DNA from: Psychrobacter sp. 4Dc
GTDB taxonomy: Bacteria; Pseudomonadota; Gammaproteobacteria; Pseudomonadales; Moraxellaceae
NCBI RefSeq assembly: GCF_002836715.1
Contig: NZ_PJAT01000123.1
Span: forward strand, 1-64,000
DNA length: 64,000 nucleotides
Direction: 5' to 3'
Shown: positions 57,795 to 64,000 of the stretch, one piece after another
Numbering within the stretch: the first letter of the stretch is position 1
How the letters are laid out: each line of letters starts with the position of its first letter
Program-made: the position numbers and the translations under genes
Notes under the pieces: model-generated
Database searches by the model: none
Told to the model about the DNA's origin: nothing
What the model saw: only the letters and a program-made list of their open reading frames with translations

Positions 57795-57994
57795 AATTTC
57801 TCCATAAGGATGACCTAAAATATAGGCTCCTTATTTAATCAGTCCCACTAATTCCTCATCCTAATCCAATAACTAGTCTTGTTTTTTATTTCGATTATGA
57901 GATGGATGAGTCGAACTGCCTATTGTATCAAAGCCTCTGATGAAAAGGTAAATCAGCTGTTAGGACAAATGTAGCAGATAAGTATTAAGTTTGA

Positions 57995-58564
<570 letters not shown>

Positions 58565-58629
58565 AAGGTACTGCATCAAAGATATGCTGCTAGCACTTGC
58601 TAAAATAGTAAGGAGCAGCCATATAGGAA

Positions 58630-58804
58630 TAGGGCATGTCCCTATTTTAAAAATAGTGATAAAAATTAGATAAATCGCAGGCAAACAAGAAAAATAGTGC
58701 AGACAATATCGAGATATTGACCAGTTATTTGACGCCGTTTGTCAAAGATTTAGCCATTTTTAGCCCATTTAGTGATAAACGTTTGAATTAGGGACAAGCC
58801 CTAA
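58630..58804. repeat. MITE-like element with TAGGGACAWGCCCTA ends
   Basis: TAGGGCATGTCCCTA (58630-58644) and TTAGGGACAAGCCCTAA (58788-58804) are inverted copies with one difference, each itself palindromic. They bound a ~175-bp AT-rich non-coding segment between coaD and the ferredoxin gene. Confidence 0.6.
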
Positions 58805-59080
<276 letters not shown>

Positions 59081-59135
59081 AGTACTTATAAGCGATTGAT
59101 GACGTTTGGGTTTACAACGTTTTAGGGACAATATA

Positions 59136-60461
59136 ATGACCACAAAAACAATGACAACCAAATCTATGCAAGTAGCCAGTGAGTTCGATCAGCAACATCT
59201 TTGGCATCCATATGCCAGCCTGCCACCAACCTATTCCAATATCGTTATCGATCACGCTGAAGGTATCTACATCATTACTGAAGATGGCACGCGCCTGATC
59301 GATGGTATGTCGTCATGGTGGGCGAGCGTTCATGGTTATAACCATCCAAAACTGAATGAAGCACTGACTAAGCAGTTGGGTAAAATGGCGCATGTCATGT
59401 TTGGTGGATTGACTCATCAGCCGGCGATAGATTTAGGTAAAAAACTGCTCGACATTGTACCTGCTGGACTTGATGCGATTTTTTATGCGGACAGTGGCAG
59501 TATCGCGGTAGAAGTGGCGCTAAAAATGGCGCTGCAATATCAAGTAGCTGCCAAGCGTCCAACCAAGCAACAATTTGCATCAACCCATTCAGGGTATTAC
59601 GGAGACACGTGGCATGCCATGAGTGTCTGTGACCCTGTTAATGGTATGCACAGCCTATATGGAAAGCAATTACCGATGCAGCATTTCGTCCCTGCACCGC
59701 CCATTGGCTTTGAGCGCTCATTGACAGTAGATGAGCGTGAATCATTAGCTCAGTTTTTTGTAGAGTATGGTGAGCAGCTGGCAGGTTTTATCATTGAGCC
59801 AATTATTCAGGGCGCAGGCGGGATGCGTTTTTATAGTCCTGAATATTTACAATTGCTGCGTCAACTGTGCGATGAGCATGATGTACTATTGATTGCGGAT
59901 GAAATCGCCACTGGGTTTGGTCGTAGTGGTAAATTATTTGCGTGTGAACATGCGGCTATTAGCCCTGATATCATGACCATTGGTAAGGCGCTGACGGGTG
60001 GCTATATGACTTTTGCTGCAACGTTATGTACCCGAAAAATTGCCGATACCATTCATAATAGTGACTATCCAGCCCTTATGCATGGCCCAACCTTTATGGG
60101 CAACCCACTGGCCTGTGCAGTTGCGTGCGCATCGATTGATTTGATTATGTCTTATGATATTGAAGCGCGTACCGCAAACATGCAGACTATCATGGAACAG
60201 CAGTTAGCGCCTGCTGCGTTATTAGACGGTGTTGCCGAGGTACGTTGTTTGGGTGCAGTCGCCGTCATTGAGTTGCATGAAGCGGTCGATATGCCTACAT
60301 TTCAGTCTTTATTGATTGATAACGGTATCTGGGTCAGACCATTTGGTAAGCTGGTGTATATCATGCCACCCTACGTGATTACTGATGATGAACTGACTAC
60401 CTTATGCCAAGCGCTGCTAAAAGTAGTGCATACGTATTTAGAAAACCGAGGTCAACCATGA
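59136..60461 (+). CDS. bioA: Adenosylmethionine-8-amino-7-oxononanoate aminotransferase BioA
   Basis: This 441-aa PLP enzyme of biotin synthesis makes 7,8-diaminopelargonate from KAPA using SAM. The start is ATG 59136 (AGGGAC 7 nt upstream). LWHPYASLPP and DGMSSWWASVHGYNHP are BioA hallmarks. The PLP lysine is in TIGKALTGGY (Lys284), with DEIATGFGRSG before it. Its stop overlaps bioD by 4 bp. Other bio genes are elsewhere. Confidence 0.96.
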   Translation: MTTKTMTTKSMQVASEFDQQHLWHPYASLPPTYSNIVIDHAEGIYIITEDGTRLIDGMSSWWASVHGYNHPKLNEALTKQLGKMAHVMFGGLTHQPAIDLGKKLLDIVPAGLDAIFYADSGSIAVEVALKMALQYQVAAKRPTKQQFASTHSGYYGDTWHAMSVCDPVNGMHSLYGKQLPMQHFVPAPPIGFERSLTVDERESLAQFFVEYGEQLAGFIIEPIIQGAGGMRFYSPEYLQLLRQLCDEHDVLLIADEIATGFGRSGKLFACEHAAISPDIMTIGKALTGGYMTFAATLCTRKIADTIHNSDYPALMHGPTFMGNPLACAVACASIDLIMSYDIEARTANMQTIMEQQLAPAALLDGVAEVRCLGAVAVIELHEAVDMPTFQSLLIDNGIWVRPFGKLVYIMPPYVITDDELTTLCQALLKVVHTYLENRGQP

Positions 60462-61174
60462 GTGTTCTATTTGTTTCTGGTATCGATACCGATATTGGTA
60501 AAACCTATGCTACTGGACTGCTTGCCAAAGCGCTTATGCAGCAAGGCTTAAATGTCATCACTCAAAAGTTAGTGCAAACGGGCGTATCGATTAATCCAAA
60601 TAATGGTGAGATGAATATTGCTGATGATATCATTACGCATCGTCAACTTATGGACATTTCTTTACAGCAATGTGACCTCGATTTTACGACTTGTGCTCAT
60701 CGTTATAAGAAGCCAGCGTCTCCTCATCTGGCTACTAAATTATCAGGGGAAACACTTGATCCTGATATGATTACCAATGCTACTAAGCGCCTGCAATCTG
60801 AGTATGAGCTGGTACTACTAGAAGGTGCAGGTGGTTTGCTTGTGCCCATTACAGAGAATCTACTCACGTTAGACTATATTGCCGAGCAAGGCTATCCTAT
60901 TGTCTTGGTCACCTCTGGTCGATTGGGCAGCATCAATCACACTTTGCTGAGTTTAGAAGCCATAAAGTCGCGAGGATTAATAGTACATAGCGTAATTTAT
61001 AATCATATCCATGATGATGCTGAGCAAACGGATACGGAGATCGCAAATAGCACTATTGAATTTCTACGAAAATATTTAGACAATCATTATCTCGCAGCGC
61101 ATTGGCTACAAATACCGTATCTAAAAGATAATCTGGTCGGTAATATTGACACACTACCAGCAAATTTTGTTTAG
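60458..61174 (+). CDS. bioD: Dethiobiotin synthetase BioD
   Basis: This 238-aa ATP-dependent carboxylase forms dethiobiotin. The P-loop is GIDTDIGKT (about 8-16). The KLVQTG and LLEGAGGLLVPI motifs are present. The start is ATG 60458 within the bioA stop (ATGA), with GAGG 6 nt upstream, so translation is coupled; a frame from 60404 would overlap bioA further. The biotin made here is the cofactor BirA attaches to LiuD. Confidence 0.95.
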   Translation: MSVLFVSGIDTDIGKTYATGLLAKALMQQGLNVITQKLVQTGVSINPNNGEMNIADDIITHRQLMDISLQQCDLDFTTCAHRYKKPASPHLATKLSGETLDPDMITNATKRLQSEYELVLLEGAGGLLVPITENLLTLDYIAEQGYPIVLVTSGRLGSINHTLLSLEAIKSRGLIVHSVIYNHIHDDAEQTDTEIANSTIEFLRKYLDNHYLAAHWLQIPYLKDNLVGNIDTLPANFV

Positions 61175-61212
61175 CCTATTTATGTTGTCCACAAAAATAA
61201 ATCCAAAAGACA

Positions 61213-61241
61213 TTCGCAGGCAGTCATAAGTTTGCTATACT
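61213..61241 (+). promoter_or_regulatory. Promoter candidate of rnpB
   Basis: TTCGCA (61213-61218), 17-nt spacer, TATACT (61236-61241), about 8 bp before the predicted RNA start. Confidence 0.6.
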
Positions 61242-61248
61242 AGCGCGC

Positions 61249-61614
<366 letters not shown>

Positions 61615-61693
61615 TTTTTTATTGTTTGTTATAGTAATAGTTGCAATTAATCTGAATTAAATTCATTTTTTTGCAAAAAATGCTTATTAGGGG

Positions 61694-61722
61694 TTGACGG
61701 CAGTCAACAGCTTGGGCATAAT
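61694..61722 (+). promoter_or_regulatory. Promoter of tRNA-Met
   Basis: TTGACG (61694-61699), 17-nt spacer, CATAAT (61717-61722), 14 bp before the tRNA. Confidence 0.7.
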
Positions 61723-61736
61723 GTGCAGCCTAAAAC

Positions 61737-61813
61737 GGCGATGTAGCTCAGCTGGTTAGAGCGCATGACTCATAATCGTGAGGTCAAGAGTTCAAGTCTC
61801 TTCATCGCCACCA
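61737..61813 (+). tRNA. tRNA-Met (anticodon CAT), elongator type
   Basis: This 77-nt cloverleaf has acceptor GGCGATG / CATCGCC, D arm GCTC...GAGC, anticodon stem CATGA / TCGTG with loop CTCATAA, T arm AAGAG / CTCTT with TTCAAGT, and an encoded CCA. The overall match to elongator Met tRNA is close. A CAT anticodon could also be tRNA-Ile2 (lysidine), which seems less likely. An A/T-flanked terminator follows. Confidence 0.93.
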
Positions 61814-61827
61814 TATATAGCAGTACG

Positions 61828-61860
61828 AAAAAAACCAATCTATCGAGATTGGTTTTTTTT
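61828..61860 (+). terminator. Rho-independent terminator of the tRNA
   Basis: AAAAACCAATCT / AGATTGGTTTTTTTT with a 4-nt loop. Confidence 0.92.
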
Positions 61861-62193
61861 TGCCTAGAATAAATGATCTTCTCAAGATTTTCTATCAGTT
61901 CTTAATATACTAGACATTCTCTATAAGTATTAAGTTTTTTTCATTTCATCTGCAAGTCACATCTCTTCTAACAAAATCGCCTTACTTTGCAGTGGAAAAC
62001 TGCTAGAATACTCTTTTATGTCTGCGCATAAGAGTTAATGTGCTTGGCTATGGATTTTAGACGGTAGTATTAGCCGAATTGGCTTGTTATAACGGTTGAC
62101 CTTCAAAGAAGTACAAGCAACTTATCAATTGCATCTGACAATATTTATTTTTTAGTTTTATTATTCTATCACCCTTAATTTAGTAGGCGCTTT
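61861..62193. other. Intergenic region before lepA
   Basis: 333 bp, AT-rich. It should contain the lepA promoter. No gene or RNA was recognised. Confidence 0.5.
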
Positions 62194-63993
62194 GTGACTG
62201 CATTAGCCAATATTCGTAACTTTTCAATCATTGCCCACATTGATCATGGTAAGTCGACCCTTGCCGATCGTTTTATTCAAATGTGCGGTGCCTTGCAAGA
62301 TCGCGAGATGCAGGCGCAGGTGCTCGACTCAATGGATATTGAGCGTGAGCGCGGTATCACTATCAAAGCACAGTCAGTAACACTGTTTTATGATCATCCA
62401 AATGGTGAGCGCTATCAGCTTAACTTTATTGATACCCCTGGTCACGTCGATTTTTCATATGAAGTTTCGCGTTCATTAGCAGCTTGTGAAGGTGCGCTAT
62501 TGGTTGTTGATGCCGCTCAAGGCGTAGAAGCGCAGTCAGTGGCTAATTGCTATACAGCCGTTGATCAAGGCTTAGAGGTCATGGCGGTGTTAAATAAGAT
62601 TGATCTGCCGCAAGTTGAGCCTGAGCGCGTCATTCAAGAAATTGAAGATATTATCGGTATCGATGCCGTTGACGCACCGCGAGTGTCAGCCAAATCTGGT
62701 CTTGGTGTTGATAAGCTGCTAGAAGCGCTAGTAGAGTTTATTCCGGCACCAACTGGTGATCGTGAAGCACCACTGCAAGCACTAATTATTGACTCTTGGT
62801 TCGATAATTATTTGGGCGTAGTTTCATTGGTACGGGTACGTGAAGGTACTATACGTAAAGGTGACAAATTATATATCAAATCGACTCAAGAGGCACATCT
62901 GGTTGGCTCGATTGGTGTCTTTACCCCTAAGCCTGTAGATACGGGTGTTTTAGAAGCAGGGGAAGTCGGCTTTGTTATTGCGGGTATTAAGGATATTGCC
63001 GGAGCGCCAGTAGGCGATACTATCACTCATGCTAAGACCCCTGATGTGGATCGTATCCCAGGTTTTAAACAAGTCACGCCACAAGTCTATTCTGGTATGT
63101 TCCCAGTAGATTCGAGTGATTTTGAAAAATTCCGTGAAGCCTTACAAAAACTGCAAATTAACGATGCGTCACTGTTTTTTGAGCCAGATACGTCGGATGC
63201 GCTTGGCTTTGGTTTCCGTTGTGGCTTCTTGGGTATGTTGCACATGGAGATTATCCAAGAGCGTCTAGAGCGTGAATATGATCTAGATTTGATTACTACA
63301 GCGCCCTCAGTTATTTACGAAATTGAGAAAAAGAACGGTGATGTAATCTATGTAGATAATCCATCACATCTACCTGAGCCAAACAACATTGAAGAATTCC
63401 GTGAGCCAATTGCTCGCTGTCAGATTTTAGTACCGCAAGAATTCTTAGGCAATGTAATGACGCTATGTATTGAGCGTCGTGGCGTTCAGGTTGATATGCG
63501 TTTTATGGGTCGACAAGTACAGCTGATATTTGATATTCCAATGGGCGAAGTTGTCATGGATTTCTTTGATCGCCTAAAGTCGGTTTCACGTGGTTTTGCA
63601 TCGCTAGACTATAACTTCGAGCGCTATCAAGCTGATAAGTTGGTGAGAGTTGATGTGCTAATCAATGGCGATAAAGTCGATGCCTTAGCGATGATCGTGC
63701 ACGAAACCCAATCACGTTATCGTGGTAATGCTCTAGTTACGAAGATGAAAGAGCTGATTCCACGTCAAATGTTTGATGTCGCCATTCAAGCAGCTATCGG
63801 TAGCCAGATCATTGGTCGTAGTACGGTAAAAGCCATGCGTAAAGACGTATTAGCAAAATGCTATGGTGGCGATGTGTCACGTAAGAAAAAGCTATTGTCT
63901 AAGCAAAAAGCTGGTAAAAAACGTATGAAACAAGTAGGTAATGTGGAAATCCCGCAGGAAGCCTTCTTAGCTGTGTTGCAAGTTGATAGCTAA
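62194..63993 (+). CDS. lepA: Elongation factor 4 (LepA), back-translocating GTPase
   Basis: This 599-aa ribosomal GTPase starts at GTG 62194, with an AGG 7-8 nt upstream. The G1 motif is AHIDHGKS, G2 [12 protein letters not shown]3 DTPGHVDF and G4 NKIDLP. Domains II, III and V are followed by the LepA-specific C-terminal domain with [21 protein letters not shown] and a basic [17 protein letters not shown] segment. It is complete, ending 7 bases before the window edge. Confidence 0.97.
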   Translation: MTALANIRNFSIIAHIDHGKSTLADRFIQMCGALQDREMQAQVLDSMDIERERGITIKAQSVTLFYDHPNGERYQLNFIDTPGHVDFSYEVSRSLAACEGALLVVDAAQGVEAQSVANCYTAVDQGLEVMAVLNKIDLPQVEPERVIQEIEDIIGIDAVDAPRVSAKSGLGVDKLLEALVEFIPAPTGDREAPLQALIIDSWFDNYLGVVSLVRVREGTIRKGDKLYIKSTQEAHLVGSIGVFTPKPVDTGVLEAGEVGFVIAGIKDIAGAPVGDTITHAKTPDVDRIPGFKQVTPQVYSGMFPVDSSDFEKFREALQKLQINDASLFFEPDTSDALGFGFRCGFLGMLHMEIIQERLEREYDLDLITTAPSVIYEIEKKNGDVIYVDNPSHLPEPNNIEEFREPIARCQILVPQEFLGNVMTLCIERRGVQVDMRFMGRQVQLIFDIPMGEVVMDFFDRLKSVSRGFASLDYNFERYQADKLVRVDVLINGDKVDALAMIVHETQSRYRGNALVTKMKELIPRQMFDVAIQAAIGSQIIGRSTVKAMRKDVLAKCYGGDVSRKKKLLSKQKAGKKRMKQVGNVEIPQEAFLAVLQVDS

Positions 63994-64000
63994 TTGCTAA

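Noticed and set aside
61737-61813. tRNA-Ile2 (lysidine-modified CAT)
   Set aside because: Acceptor, D and anticodon stems fit elongator tRNA-Met better; left as the less likely option.

Overview
The window looks like chromosome of a Psychrobacter-type bacterium (Moraxellaceae, Gammaproteobacteria). The clues are the smc-zipA-ligA order, the coaX/birA pair, the smpB/coaD/ferredoxin/bioA/bioD run, a complete leucine-degradation (liu) cluster, a moderate AT-rich base composition, and AT-rich intergenic regions that carry short dispersed repeats. This assignment is inferred from gene content and protein style. No database search was run.

Layout. 0-6 kb: an alanine/glycine:cation symporter with a stop codon in its signal peptide, gltS, a membrane-anchored RNase Sa-like protein with an N-terminal cold-shock domain followed by a barstar-family inhibitor, and proA. 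6-13 kb: a small acidic lipoprotein, then a polar amino-acid ABC importer with one ATPase, three tandem paralogous binding lipoproteins and two permeases, then an FAH-family hydrolase. 13.7-18.9 kb: a Pho box in front of a PhoX phosphatase, an alpha/beta hydrolase and hslO. 19.2-22.6 kb: a gltIJKL-type glutamate/aspartate importer. 23-25 kb: a DJ-1/PfpI pseudogene and a rubredoxin-reductase-like flavoprotein. 25.3-34.3 kb: acyl-CoA synthetase plus liuB-C-D-E-A, which converts isovaleryl-CoA to acetoacetate and acetyl-CoA. 34.3-45.8 kb: coaX, birA, a TauE/SafE permease, an unknown protein, smc, zipA and ligA. BirA would biotinylate the nearby LiuD carboxylase.

45.8-49.3 kb is the accessory part. 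It holds an IS3-type orfA relic, palindromic repeats, an AT-rich two-gene unit (a 178-aa protein, possibly GNAT-like, and a 58-aa peptide) with its own terminator and operator-like palindrome, two small lipoproteins and two or three copies of a dispersed ~91-bp repeat. 49.3-57.1 kb: a YgiQ radical-SAM protein, amtB behind a near-perfect sigma-54 promoter followed by an unknown gene where glnK might be expected, a lipoprotein, and an Lrp/AsnC regulator divergent from an EamA transporter. 57.3-64 kb: smpB, coaD, a MITE-like element, a dicluster ferredoxin, bioA-bioD, RNase P RNA, tRNA-Met(CAT) and lepA.

Many start codons were moved downstream from the longest open frame because a good Shine-Dalgarno sequence sits just before an internal ATG. 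The entries say where. The strongest leads for something unusual are the cold-shock/TM/RNase plus barstar pair (3.1-4.3 kb) and the small AT-rich island at 46.4-47.2 kb.
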